From assembly GCA_037903355.1 (NCBI GenBank), contig JBAJFE010000062.1, positions 496,001 to 560,000 of the forward strand: 64,000 nucleotides of DNA. The letters run 5' to 3'. The position numbers and the translations under genes were made by a program. The DNA is from Trichuris trichiura (Eukaryota > Nematoda > Enoplea > Trichinellida > Trichuridae). The notes under the pieces are model-generated. The model made no database searches. It was not told where the DNA came from and saw only the letters and a program-made list of their open reading frames with translations. Of the stretch, positions 10,220 to 22,265 are shown in pieces; the stretch's first letter is position 1; the number at the start of each line of letters is the position of its first letter.

Positions 10220-13200
10220 AAAATGAATGCTTATTTTTTTGAAGGTGTCTACGTTTCAATATGGCGTTATGTCAATGTTTCCTATGCTTCTTTTTCAGAG
10301 TGAGTATTGCGTAGTTTATTTCTTTTGTCATACGTTTTTCTCCCCTAAATTAATTCACCTGAGAGAAATAGTTGATTTGTACGATTGCGTTCTTGATTAG
10401 TGCTGGATCGTAAAGTAGAAAGAAATGAAACATATTTTCTCATTGTTTGCACACCTGTTTCATTTGAAAATGGGCTTCGAGGTTACAAGTGGGCCTGTTT
10501 ATTTTGCTCTGTCATTTCAAAAATCACTATACTACGGTTGAGCTTCATGGCTCACGTAGGAGTTGGCTTCAGCATCCACTCAATGTACCTCACCTACTAG
10601 ACATCAGTGTTTAATGTATTTTGTTTCGAACATGCTCAATATTCCTGCAATAATCTGAAGTAAGTGAACCTCGACGTAGTCTACGTTTCAATAAAATATA
10701 ATCTTATGCAGTGCGTTGATACATATGCTGAAGTTGGAAAAACAGGTATCTGTTTGTAGTTGGTTAAGAGACGTATCTGAGCGCATGCCAGGGGTTAACA
10801 TTGAAGTGCTGAACTAAAATCAAGGTTTGCAGATTGTCGATACTGGGAACGCTGCAGTGGCATCAATTGTTTATCTTCTTTTTTTAGGGACATTGACAAC
10901 TGGGAATTGAAGGAACTGAGTCACCCGCACTTATTAATGTCTTGGTTTGCAGATTCACAGGTTAAAGCCTGTTGTGCTCTGTTTCCTTTTGAAGATTTCA
11001 CCAGCATCTAATGTAATTGCGCTTTGATCTGAAGATGTTTCCTCATTCGTTGACATTTTCCGTTCCTTTTACCATCTTGTTATTCATTCACCATCCTTAT
11101 TAACACTTCTTCTTTTCACTCAAGCTAGTAGGAGGAGCATTATTGATAGTAGTCGAGCGTTAATGTTAGGCTACCTGCGTATCTGATTCGGTGCGGTACT
11201 TTCTCTCAGAAATTCGCTACGTGGTCAATGCTTGTGGAACACCTCGTGCAACTGGCTATCCATACTCTTTCCTGTTGAGAAAGCTGCAAGAAAGTGTCAG
11301 GTTAGGATTGTACAGTATCCTCTTTCTGTTACGTAGTTTTCTATAGTGAGTGAGACCTGTTGCGCATGCTTATCAGATCCTTCCTGTCGCTTGTAATTCA
11401 TCACCATCTATTCTAACACCCGCACATTATAACTGTCTTAGTTTCAGATAGTTACGTACACTCCAACATAATAAGGGACTTTGGTATAGCGTATTGGTAC
11501 CTGAGGAAAAAGTAAATGCAGAACTCCAAGTAAAATTTTTGCCGTGTGTTCTCCACTTGAAAAAACCTTGAATTCGATAAGGCATCTTAAATTTAAATGC
11601 CTTGTGCAAGCAAAAGCTTTTAATAATGAGAAGCAACTGCAATTGCCATCCTTATAGCGGTTCCCTATGGAACGAAAGACTAAAGCAGCCCTTCAACTTA
11701 TTTTAACACAAAAACCTAAAAATACGCTGTAAAAATGCTTGAAAAAATAGGATGTTCGGCAGGAGCTCATAAGAGTAGTAGTTGTTTACGTTTTTAACTT
11801 ATTATCAATAACGCCACCCCTGAACCCCACCTTTATCCTGGAAATGCGTTGAAGTGCTTTGAAACAAGCCTTCTCTTGCTTGCGTGAATGATTTAATTTG
11901 TCTAGCCTAATTTTTGTCTTTGACCGATGCATGTCGCTCAGAAACATTGAACAAGCTGATATTACAAGACAGTACTTTGCTTTGGAACTTCTAGAGTGTT
12001 CAGAAGTCAAAGATGTTTTAGTCCGTCATCTCCGCAGCTTTTGTAAACTCGCATGCGCTCCCGTAGTAACGATCATCAGCGTCGATCAGCTTTCCAAAGC
12101 TGAATTTGAAAGACGGTCAGTTAGATCCCCTTATTCGGTAACTTAAAACAATTATAGGATGAGAAATTCACAACTGTTACCTCCAAAGTTAGTTCGTCTG
12201 TTAACAGTCAGAAGCCTGCGGATGGAAGCCGTATTCAAACTTCAAGTCATAATATATCTGACTGAGGTGTCTGCTTACATAGTGACGCAGCTGATAAGGT
12301 TAGCATGAGCGCAAGAATTCTGTGTTTATTCTCCTTTCAACCTCTCGTTCACCCTTGCTAAAGCTGAATTTCTTGCCCAAGTATTGGAGACTAAATATTT
12401 TTTCCGCTTTAAGATCGAACTGCAGAATTACAGCCTACATTTCATGTGCACACGTGACCTCAACATCGTAACTATGTTTACAAGAATTACTTTCATAAAT
12501 CTTATGCTTTTAACAGCGCATGTAAATTCATTCCTTAAAAAATGCGCAGGTTAGCATCTTTGCCGATAGCATTTCTTGGCAGATGCACAAACGCTGATCC
12601 AGGGCTGCCTATCTCCACAACTCTATGCGGACTGACTGTGATTTCGAGGGGGTTATAAACCGTAAAGTTTAAACAGGAAAGGACCTGATAAAGGGTACAA
12701 ATTTAAATTGAGGATTAGTGACTACTTATGAAACTGAGCAGAAAGATAGAGAAGATTCGTAAGAGATGGATGGTGGGGATGCACACATAGAAAGCAAATA
12801 TGCTAATATATTTATAAATAAATGAAAAGTTGTGCCATAAAAAAAGAAATTAGGAAAAAGAAGAAAAGGAGTACCTGGGAATAGAACAATTATCTCGACT
12901 GCCAAGGAAGGAGATGAATAAGTAAACAAATGGGCAAAGAAAACAAAAAATATTAAGTCTGTCAAGAAATGCTATCCAACACTGGCGATGAGCGCACATT
13001 TTTAAACATGAGGGGATTATATTCTTCCTGTGCTATATTGCTTTCATCAGAGCTATTTGTAGAAGGCAGTTGTCAGTTCCATTGAAAAAGCACTTAGCTT
13101 TAAAATTTCGTCAATTTAACTCGCAACCAATGAATCTACAAGCAAATATTTCCCGTGTGCCTTTTTAATACGCATTTTCGTTCGTGAACACTGCCAATAT

Positions 13201-14139
13201 GATCAATGCATTGTTACTCTATTTGCTTTCTTGTTATTATGCATTACTGTCCATTTTGACTAAGCTTCGTTGTCCTAACACATTGGATAAATATTCTCAA
13301 CCTAAATTTTAATTGTAAAACATTGGCACATTCCGCTGACTGCCTTGAACATCGATTACGAAGTGTTCAGAGGTTTTAGAACACTAACTGTGTTCCGCTT
13401 TCATTGCGCAACATTGATGGAAATTTTAGTAGGTGTTCATTCATGTGAACACTGAGAATGGAAGATGTTTCCTTCCTAAAGGGTACGTCGTTTTGTGCAG
13501 ACATTTCAATGAACAGATTACCCTCGTAAAGAACAGACATGAAGACGTGTAGCTGTTACAAAATCAGATGCTGTGAGTGTTAGCATTCACTAGGATTAAA
13601 ATGAAACATAGCATCGCATATTTCTGACTGACAAAGTTGCTTCTGTTCTCTTTTAGGCAGACAAAATGCCATTAATAAAGCGACTGCTTAGTTTAACATG
13701 TTGGCTGCTCCTCAGGCACCGTTTTCAGCGGAGGTGAATTAACCACTAGTTTCATGCACAGGAAACGACACTACTTCTTCCTTCTCCATGGTAAACTTGA
13801 ACATTTCGAAATTTATTATACAGATTTTGAAACTACAAAATTCTTAGTAATGACCTTTACTGCAGGACAAACCGAGCGCAAGAAAGAAGTATTAAGATTA
13901 AACAGAGCAAGTTCTGCTAGCAGGTTAACACTTAGCTAGCTCTGCTTTGTTGCATAAATTATTACATATTATCATAACATATCTGCCAAGAGAGCTATTG
14001 CAATCAAGAAATTTGAAGTTAACTGAAAATTAAAATCTAATAAATTCTACAGGAAGCAAAAGTTTAGCTCCATGTCCACTCTAAATACATCAAAATTTAT
14101 TTCGAAAGACGAGATGCCTTTTAACAGGCTTAGGTTCTT
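10220..14139. other. Array spacer between copies 1 and 2
   Basis: No supported gene. Apart from the shared promoter-proximal 150 nt, pieces of this spacer recur in the same order in the next spacer (15700-19250): near 10890 and 16440, 11070 and 16620, 12190 and 17310, 12550-12960 and 17690-18110, and 13660-14100 and 18800-19250. Similarity is patchy with many indels, so the unit duplication is old. The tract at 12720-12960 is purine-rich on the plus strand. Confidence 0.55.
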
Positions 14140-14470
14140 TCATAATTGATCTTCGGTTCGCAGCTTTGGCCTGGTCGGTGTATCTGTTAGTGTACTTCGA
14201 AATGCCCTACCGACGAATGGATGAGCAAATTGTTAGAGAAGAAACAGAACAATTTGAATATCGTACGTTTCGGAACTGCTCTTGTTCCATTGTCAGCAGT
14301 GTAAGGGAGTCGCTGACGACGGAACAAGAGCAGTTCCGAAACGTACGATATTCAAATTGTTCTGTATTTTCTCTAACAATTTGCTCATCCATTCGTTGGA
14401 AGGGAACATTGAAGTTTACTAACAGATACATCAAACAGGCCAAACCCGTGAACCAGAAAACCAACTATGA
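14140..14470. mobile_element. Foldback (MITE-like) element, copy B
   Basis: Left end TCATAATTGATCTTCGGTTC and a right end that is its near inverse give arms of about 150 nt around a short loop (near 14295-14315). Inner arms contain GAATGGATGAGCAAATTGTT and the reverse complement. It is related to the element at 428-759. Spacer 3 has the flanking sequence without the element: text before the insertion (CTCTAAATACA) and after it (TGCTCAGCACGGACAATCG) is continuous around 19240-19285. The insertion therefore followed the unit duplication, or was lost from copy 3. AAATTTATTT and AAGTTTATTT on either side may be a target duplication of a slightly larger insert. Confidence 0.8.
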
Positions 14471-14554
14471 ATCAAAGTTTATTTACAAAACTGCTCAGCA
14501 CGGACAATCGAAAGAACGTTTTATTTCAATGTATCATTCAGTAAAAGAAAACAT

Positions 14555-15620
14555 TCACTTGGGTGGTAGTGGACAACGGTCTCCTTCAATTGTGGTAAAC
14601 GTTTTGAAAGAGAAACTATGTTCTTCTATCAATGTAAGTCTTGCAACAACATTTCCTTCCGTTTGCTTTATGCAGCTGAACATCCTATCGGAACCATATT
14701 TGACACATTCTCCAACTTTAATAACTTTTCGTCCTTGGTCCATGTTTGCAATACATTCGATAACTTCAGCGGTTACTGTTTCTTCGTTTCCTGCACACAC
14801 TACTCTATAGCTCAATGATCCAACTGGTCTTGTATACCATGATTCACCAAAGTTGAATTCTTTCAATACACCAAATTCTTTTGCAACGCATCCAGCAAAT
14901 ACAATTCTAACACCAAGGTCCCTTTGCTTGCAATGGAACAAGAAACCGCCATCACGATATTTTTCGCCTGCATCAATTCTTTTGCCACTGCTAGTAACAC
15001 ATCCCATAATTATTACTTTTACTCCTCCATTTCCATATCTTGAACATTTGTACCAGAATTTGCCAATGTTAATAACTTGATGAATGTCCAACTCTTTGTC
15101 CACCAATTATACAACCAATAGCTTTATGAATAACTCTGTAACCTTCACTGAGACAAGTAAATAAGAAGGTCCTTCTTGTGAATGATTCACCAATTTTTGC
15201 AAGAACTTTATTATCACCAACGCAACCGGTGATTACTAGACCGATGCGTCCGTCTTTTTCAAGACAACTATAAACGAACGATTTTGTTATAACAGAACTT
15301 CCCTTTTCCATTTCTTCTCCATTCATAAGGCATTTTATAGGTCTCAATAAGACAGCAGTGTCGTTGATTTTTTCACATAGAAGAACAAAGAATGGAGTGC
15401 GATAGGTTTCTCCGAAAGCTAAATTTTCACCTGAATCAAGTACGCATCCAATCGCAACAGTCCTTTCCTTTTTTATGTATTTCCAATAAACTCGTTCTTC
15501 TTGAACCTTTGTGTAGTCATAATAGTAGCTGCTGCTGACTTCTGATGTACATTTATCACATAAAATGGTTGACAGATGAAGGCAAGCGATTGCGATGAGG
15601 AAGGCGGTAGACCACTGCAT
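14555..15620 (-). pseudogene. MIG-18-like secreted protein, copy 2, frameshifted
   Basis: The sequence is about 99.6 % like copy 3 by eye and has the same signal peptide and cysteine repeats, but one extra base near 15085-15090 (GAATGTCCAACTC against GAATTCCAACTC in copy 1 and GAATGCCAACTC in copy 3) shifts the frame after residue 178. Translation from the normal start would end HSSSY after 183 residues, within the fourth repeat; the remaining 180 codons stay open in the other frame. With no other disabling change, the lesion is either very recent or a sequencing error. The promoter (TATA at 15688) is intact. A truncated secreted product of about three and a half repeats is possible. Confidence 0.7.
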
Positions 15621-15686
15621 GATTTGGCAGGTTGGGTTTCCTTGTGGAAAAGGAAAGGTGGATGCTAAGTGGAAAGCTGAACGCAG

Positions 15687-15694
15687 TTATATAG
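15687..15694 (-). promoter_or_regulatory. TATA box of MIG-18-like copy 2
   Basis: Same CTATATAA context as copy 1, about 68 nt from the start codon. The conserved upstream block ends near 15790. Confidence 0.55.
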
Positions 15695-18600
15695 AAAATG
15701 AGTGCTTACTTTTTTGAAAATTTCCACGTTTCAATATGGCGTTGTGTCAATGTTTTCTATGCTTCTTTTTTGGGAAACAATATTGCGGGGTTTATTTTGT
15801 TTACCTTAGGTCTTTCTTTTTTAAACTAATAATAATTCGCCTGAGAAAGGCAATAGGTTTTGAAGGGATGTGTACTTTGTTTCTGTTTAATTCTGAAATG
15901 TTAAAATGTGAAAAGCCTTCTTGCTTGTTTGCACACCCAATCAGTTGAAAACGAAGCTCTTCATGGCACTTTGAAAATTAATGTTAACGCTCGTTTACTC
16001 TGCTTTTTCCATTTCAAAATACGCTCCAATATGAATAAACTCTGCGACTTGAGATGCGAACCTGTGGCAACTGTTGGAGCTTTAGGAGAAAACACTCAAG
16101 CAAGTAAGTTATACCCGCAGTGTTCACGACCTGTTCAGCATCATTATGTAGTGTGGGTTGTATTGAACTTGCTCATCACAGCTGCGGCAGCCTCAGGGTG
16201 GTCGTCTTCCTTCATCGCTCCCACCCTGAATCGCAAGTTTCAATAAAATGTAGAATGTCTCACGCAAATATTGAAACGTGTATTGAAGTTCATTGCCGTT
16301 GGTTAGGAGGCATATTTCAATGCGCTTCATGCCTGCAACGCTCATGCTTTTTACTAGTCAATTTTAGTTGCCACGCTGATCTAGAAGTAACTATAATGTA
16401 ACGGGAACTCAGCAGCGTCAATTTTTTCCCTCTTTTTTAGGATGGTCAGCAACGGTCAGTTGAAGGAATTGAATCGATCGCGCTTATCAGTTTCAAAATT
16501 CGGCTTCACTAGTTCAGCCATAGTCTGCTCTCTTTAGAGGATTTCATCAGCGTGCATTGCTTCTGCCCTCTGATCTGAAGACGTTCTATCATTTATCTTT
16601 ATCTTCAACTTGATTCGCACCATCTCGTTGTTCATTCGCCATCCTTCCTAACATCCTTTTAGATTTCCCCAGATTAGAGGAAAGAGCAGTATTAATGGTT
16701 GTTGAACATTAAGACAGACTGTTTGCGCTTATGGTTCGCTCCACTACTTTTCGTCAGTATTGTAGCGTAGCGTATTTAGTGTTGCCGTTTACTCTCGCAC
16801 GCAATCAGCAACGCACGATTCATGCTACGTATAGTACGCAGGAATGTAGAGCACACTCAGCTACCTAGTCACTACCTGCAAGAGTCAACTTTCAACCTCC
16901 TGCTTGTATTCTTTTATGTTGAGAATCACTGGCTTGGAAGGCTTTAGTAAAGTGCCATATTTGGAGTGTACGATTTTCTTTTTGCATGAAGTCTTTCATT
17001 TTACCGAGTGAGAACATCCTGCATGCACTTACTGGATTTAGCCTATAGCTTGTACTTCGTCTCCACCTCAGGCCTTTGAAAATAACTTTTGCCTTGGGAA
17101 TTAAGAACTGTTGAGACATTAAGCTGCTGCTTTCACGGCTTTGGGAAACTATGATGTCCCGTTTTAAGCAGCTCGCGCCAAGGTAAACGAAATTTGCGGG
17201 GTGGAATGGGTAAAACTGTTACTGAAATCTATTATTCAGCTATTTTAAACAACTATGGAATGAAAAATTCGTGCACAATGACGCTGTAGCAAAATCTAAG
17301 CCAGCATGGCGATAGGTTTGTCGGTTAACATCCAGGAACTTCCCATTTAAAGCTGGATCTAGCTTTACATCGTAATGGCTGCGTAAAGGTATCCGGCTGT
17401 CAGGTATTACAGCAGCTGATTAGGCTTTCAAGAGTACAAACTTGTCAATTTGTCCCCTTTTAACGGATTGTTTAACTTTTTCCAGCAGATTTTCTTGTCC
17501 GAGCACTAGTGAGGTATCATATTTGTTTCACTTCAGGAACGAATGCCGTAATTTCTGGTTATTTCTTTGATATTCTGGCGAGAATACAATACAGTAACAA
17601 TGATTCCGAGGACTATTTTCACAAATCTGATGGTACTAAGCACTGTTTATACATTCCTTTTTAAACGAACGTAAAGAAAGGCACCGTTGCGCCTAGCATT
17701 TTTTCGGCAGTCATGCAAATGTCACCTGGGCGTTGCCGTCCCTCTCCGCAGTGCAATGTGGGCCGGCTGGGAACTGGAGTGCGATTTTAAGTTTGAAAGT
17801 TTGCACAGGAAAGTAACTGTTGAAAACAATGTAAATATAAATTAAAGATTGATGAAGACGGAAAAGAATTTTCGAATAACACTTAAGGAAGTCAGCAGAA
17901 AAAATACTGCCGTTAGATGAGGGAGTGTAGAAGGGGCAGAGAGATGGAAAGCAAATAGATTAATAAATCTGTAAATAAATGCAAGGTTATATTAGAAGAA
18001 AATGAAATTTTGAAAGATAAGACGAGGAGAAAATAAGTATGCGAGACTAAGATGAATTTTATGACGGGGAAAGATAAGACAGCAGGTGATCAGATTTGCA
18101 GGTTATTCCGAAACGAAAGCAACACTGAGTGTACCTGCGTCCACGAATGCTATCCACAACGAGGGTGAACAGTTTTTAAATGCCAAGGATTATTTTTACT
18201 GAGATTTGCTTCCAACGAATGAGTTATCGTTTTTATTAATAGAGCAAGTCGACTTAAAACTTCTTTAATGAGCTTTGCTTAATCATTCTGGAAGCAAACA
18301 TTTATCATACACCACTTAAATACAAATTTTTCGTTCATTAACACTGCCCATGCGTTGTTATCCTAATTGCTTTCTGTTATTGCGCGCTACTTTCCATTTT
18401 GAGCGACTGCTTCGTTGCTTAACGTCATCGATAAATACTCACAAGGTAAAATTTTCATTGCAGCACGTTGACACATCTGTTTGAGTTCGTTGAACGTTAA
18501 TTACGAAAATATTCGAGTTTTTAAAATTATTAGCTCAGTTCCGCTTTCATTATGCAGTGTTGATAGAATTACCGTTGCCAATAATAATGATCATTCACAC

Positions 18601-19334
18601 AGGCAGTGGAAACAGGAGGTATTTTGTTGCTGAAAGTTACGTTACGTTACTTAAGAACACGATTTTCAAAGAACAGGTTGCCGTTGCAGAGAGCAGACAG
18701 GATGAAAAATACATCCGTTACTAAATCGTACGATCGTCCACAAAGGTAGAAACGAAAGGTAGCGTTGCAGACTCTTAGCTGATAGTGGCGCTTTTCTCTT
18801 CCTTTAGGTGATGAAATTTTTTTAGTAAAGCAAACGCCTCACTTGTGACATTCGGGATGCTCAAGCCCCTTTCGCAACGCAAGTGAATTAATTACTAATT
18901 CAGTACCTAACTAAGAAACGTCACTAATTTTTCTCTCCTGTAATAGAATTGAGCAGTTCCGAGTTCGTTATGCTGACCCTCAAGGATATACAGTTCTTGA
19001 CCTTTAACGCAGAACTATTGCAAAAGGACAAAATGAGCATAAGAAAGCAGTATTAAGACTGCAGGTAATAACTTCTGTTATCAGGTAGCCACCCAGCTAG
19101 CCCTGCTTTGTTTCATAAATTATTGCATATTATCATAACGCATCTGCCAAAGGAGCTACTTTATTCACGAAACTTGAGGTTAAATTGAAAATTAAAATTA
19201 AAGAAATTCCACAGGAAGCAACCGTTTAGGTGTATGCTCACTCTAAATACACTAAAATTCATTTACGCGAATGCTCAGCACGGACAATCGAAAAAACGTT
19301 TTATTTCAATGTATCATTCAGTAAAAGAAAACAT
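15695..19334. other. Array spacer between copies 2 and 3
   Basis: No supported gene. Short open frames near 15900-16400 and 16890-17120 are interrupted or have no counterpart in the homologous spacer. The stretch 17930-18000 repeats the purine-rich segment of 12760-12830. From about 19080 to 19334 the sequence closely follows that left of copy 2, minus the foldback element. Confidence 0.5.
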
Positions 19335-20399
19335 TCACTTGGGTGGTAGTGGACAACGGTCTCCTTCAATTGTGGTAAACGTTTTGAAAGAGAAACTATG
19401 TTCTTCTATCAATGTAAGTCTTGCAACAACATTTCCTTCCGTTTGCTTTATGCAGCTGAACATCCTATCGGAACCATATTTGACACATTCTCCAACTTTA
19501 ATAACTTTTCGTCCTTGGTCCATGTTTGCAATACATTCGATAACTTCAGCGGTTACTGTTTCTTCGTTTCCTGCACACACTACTCTATAGCTCAATGATC
19601 CAACTGGTCTTGTATACCATGATTCACCAAAGTTGAATTCTTTCAATACACCAAATTCTTTTGCAACGCATCCAGCAAATACAATTCTAACACCAAGGTC
19701 CCTTTGCTTGCAATGGAACAAGAAACCGCCATCACGATATTTTTCGCCTGCATCAATTCTTTTGCCACTGCTAGTAACACATCCCATAATTATTACTTTT
19801 ACTCCTCCATTTCCATATCTTGAACATTTGTACCAGAATTTGCCAATGTTAATAACTTGATGAATGCCAACTCTTTGTCCACCAATTATACAACCAATAG
19901 CTTTATGAATAACTCTGTAACCTTCACTGAGACAAGTAAATAAGAAGGTCCTTCTTGTGAATGATTCACCAATTTTTGCAAGAACTTTATTATCACCAAC
20001 GCAACCGGTGATTACTAGACCGATGCGTCCTTCTTTTTCAAGACAACTATAAACGAACGATTTTGTTATAACAGAACTTCCCTTTTCCATTTCTTCTCCA
20101 TTCATAAGGCATTTTATAGGTCTCAATAAGACAGCAGTGTCGTTGATTTTTTCACATAGAAGAACAAAGAATGGAGTGCGATAGGTTTCTCCGAAAGCTA
20201 AATTTTCACCTGAATCAAGTACGCATCCAATAGCAACAGTCCTTTCCTTTTTTATGTATTTCCAATAAACTCGTTCTTCTTGAACCTTTGTGTAGTCATA
20301 ATAGTAGCTGCTGCTGACTTCTGATGTACATTTATCACATAAAATGGTTGACAGATGAAGGCAAGCGATTGCGATGAGGAGGGCGGTAGACCACTGCAT
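19335..20399 (-). CDS. MIG-18-like secreted cysteine-repeat protein, copy 3
   Basis: An intact 354-residue single-exon gene, identical in design to copy 1: signal peptide (MQWSTALLIAIACLHLSTILC), seven cysteine repeats, C-terminus ending CPLPPK. It differs from copy 2 by the absence of the extra base and by only about three or four substitutions, including F7L in the signal peptide and D-to-E in the third repeat. Unlike copies 1 and 2 its upstream sequence is different almost from the ATG: the shared 160-nt promoter block is missing, and only a TATA box 51 nt upstream remains. Regulation may therefore differ. The last unit of the array, it is followed by unrelated DNA. Confidence 0.75.
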   Translation of the reverse strand: MQWSTALLIAIACLHLSTILCDKCTSEVSSSYYYDYTKVQEERVYWKYIKKERTVAIGCVLDSGENLAFGETYRTPFFVLLCEKINDTAVLLRPIKCLMNGEEMEKGSSVITKSFVYSCLEKEGRIGLVITGCVGDNKVLAKIGESFTRRTFLFTCLSEGYRVIHKAIGCIIGGQRVGIHQVINIGKFWYKCSRYGNGGVKVIIMGCVTSSGKRIDAGEKYRDGGFLFHCKQRDLGVRIVFAGCVAKEFGVLKEFNFGESWYTRPVGSLSYRVVCAGNEETVTAEVIECIANMDQGRKVIKVGECVKYGSDRMFSCIKQTEGNVVARLTLIEEHSFSFKTFTTIEGDRCPLPPK

Positions 20400-20449
20400 T
20401 GTTACTCTTCAGAGGAAGAAATGCTGCCTGATACTGCGTTTCAACGCAT

Positions 20450-20457
20450 TTATATAG
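20450..20457 (-). promoter_or_regulatory. TATA box of MIG-18-like copy 3
   Basis: CTATATAA on the minus strand, about 51 nt from the start codon, in flanking sequence not shared with the other two promoters. Confidence 0.5.
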
Positions 20458-22265
20458 AGAAGTGTTCGTTTGTTTTTCTGTCGTGTCTTTATTATTTTTT
20501 AATTCAGGCGAATGTCAATGTTTGGAAACTCTGTTAAGCAAAGAGGGGGCGGCTCTTTTACTGCGCTGAACGGCGTACATATTTTAGCAGTCCTATGAAA
20601 TCCATGTAGTGCTGCTGCTGCTAAATGCAACTTCGCTTTGAACTGTATCTTTCCAGGGCTTTGCAACGCAATATGACGCAATACCTTTTCACTTTTCGCA
20701 TAGTGCGACTCCCTTGTGGCAACTGATACACGTTATCGCGTTTGAAGGTCCACATTAATTTTTTGCTGCTTAAGCTGCTAAAGTATGCTAATCATTCATT
20801 ACTGAGTGCTCTTATTGAAAAGTGCAGGAGATCGAGAGACTGCCTTTTTTTACGGAGGCGTTACAGATGTAAGTATTGAAGCGCTACTTCCTCGTCATTG
20901 GTCTGTCTTGATGCTTGTTCCTTTGGCTTTTTGACTTCAATTAGGCTTATGCACAACAGTTGCTTGAGTGACTCTGGGAAGGCAAAGTTACTTGGCTGTT
21001 TTAGGCTAACTTTTTCTGCGCACAAGACGTCTATTGAACTCCCTGAAGCGATTACAAGATGCGTAGATGTTATATTGCAATACCTATGTGGCCTTAAGTG
21101 AGTCAGACAAAGCTTCTTCTGTTGTACTAACTTTTTCATGTGTCAAACAACCAAAATTTTCTTGTTTGTTATTGATACTGTGGACTCACGCGTTAGGCAG
21201 ACTCAAAAGCTTACTTGTTCCAGTATAAAAGCGGGATGCCTACGTCATTGATCTGTTCTTTCCTTTTATTTTTAAGTGCGTTTAGTCAATTCGCGATACT
21301 TTTCCATGTGCGTACATAAACTCTGGGTTTCAAAACCGTCTGCGGATTCTGGCGCAAACAAATGCTACAGACCTGTTAATGTATACGTTTACTGCGAAGG
21401 GTTGGAGCGATAAATTACACTGCGTTACTTAAGCTAGAACTACATTTAACGACGTTCTACATGTAGGCACTTTTGTTTCTCAAAGAGATATGGAAGTAGG
21501 CCACAATCTGTCCTTTTGTTCTACAGAGAATCGTTTTGTCTATGAACAAGCAATTCATAGGTTTTATAGAGTTCAGATATTTTATGAAGCGGTTCAAATG
21601 TCCATCACGAAAACGTACAATTGCGGCTAATTTACCTTGGTAACAAGCTAGCATGGGCTACTCATATTGAGGAGTGAATGTCGTGCTCAGCTGAAGGACT
21701 CTGAAGTCCTCAGATGGGATTTAACTACCTCTTCAGAGGAGAAAGGCCGGCGTCGTAAACGAATTGTTTAGGTCGTAGCTGATTGTCCAAATCACGCAGG
21801 TCGGGTCACCCGGGCGCCAGACCGTTTCCAATGAGAGGCCATTGCTTAAATGGCACGCGTACTGAGGCATAAAATGAAGCGCTATGTACTGCGTCAAAAT
21901 GGAATGGTATAGAAAATTACTTTCGCTGTCCACCTTTACATATGCAAGAGCTAACGGCACGCGTATTTTTTGATGAGCAATTGTAAGCTTGCCTTTGTTG
22001 GTCGGTGACCCCCGTCGACCCCAACGCATCAGACATGGGCGACTTTCAACGCGCTTCAGCTGATTTCATTGATATGTCAGTTCCTGAATGAACTTCCTGC
22101 AATCAAGCTGACTTCCTGACTTTTCAACTGCATGAGCTGTCAGAAAAAAGTCACACTGAGTATGAAAGCTAACGCATATTTTTTACTTTGCAGATCGAAT
22201 GGCAAAGATGCTAACTAGCAACGATTATACTGGAGTACAGAATAGTCGGCGACAATTTTAAGTAA
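20458..22265. other. Intergenic, no supported gene
   Basis: Short open stretches on both strands near 20860-21140 and 21730-22030 overlap each other antisense and resemble no family I know. I see no RNA gene or clear repeat. Confidence 0.4.

Noticed and set aside
11898..12146. Plus-strand frame of 82 codons in the array spacer
   Set aside because: It has no counterpart in the homologous spacer and no splice context or family resemblance.
14166..14810. A 214-codon plus-strand open frame
   Set aside because: It runs through the foldback element and then antisense through the second MIG-18-like copy; the frame is a by-product of the palindrome and the real gene.
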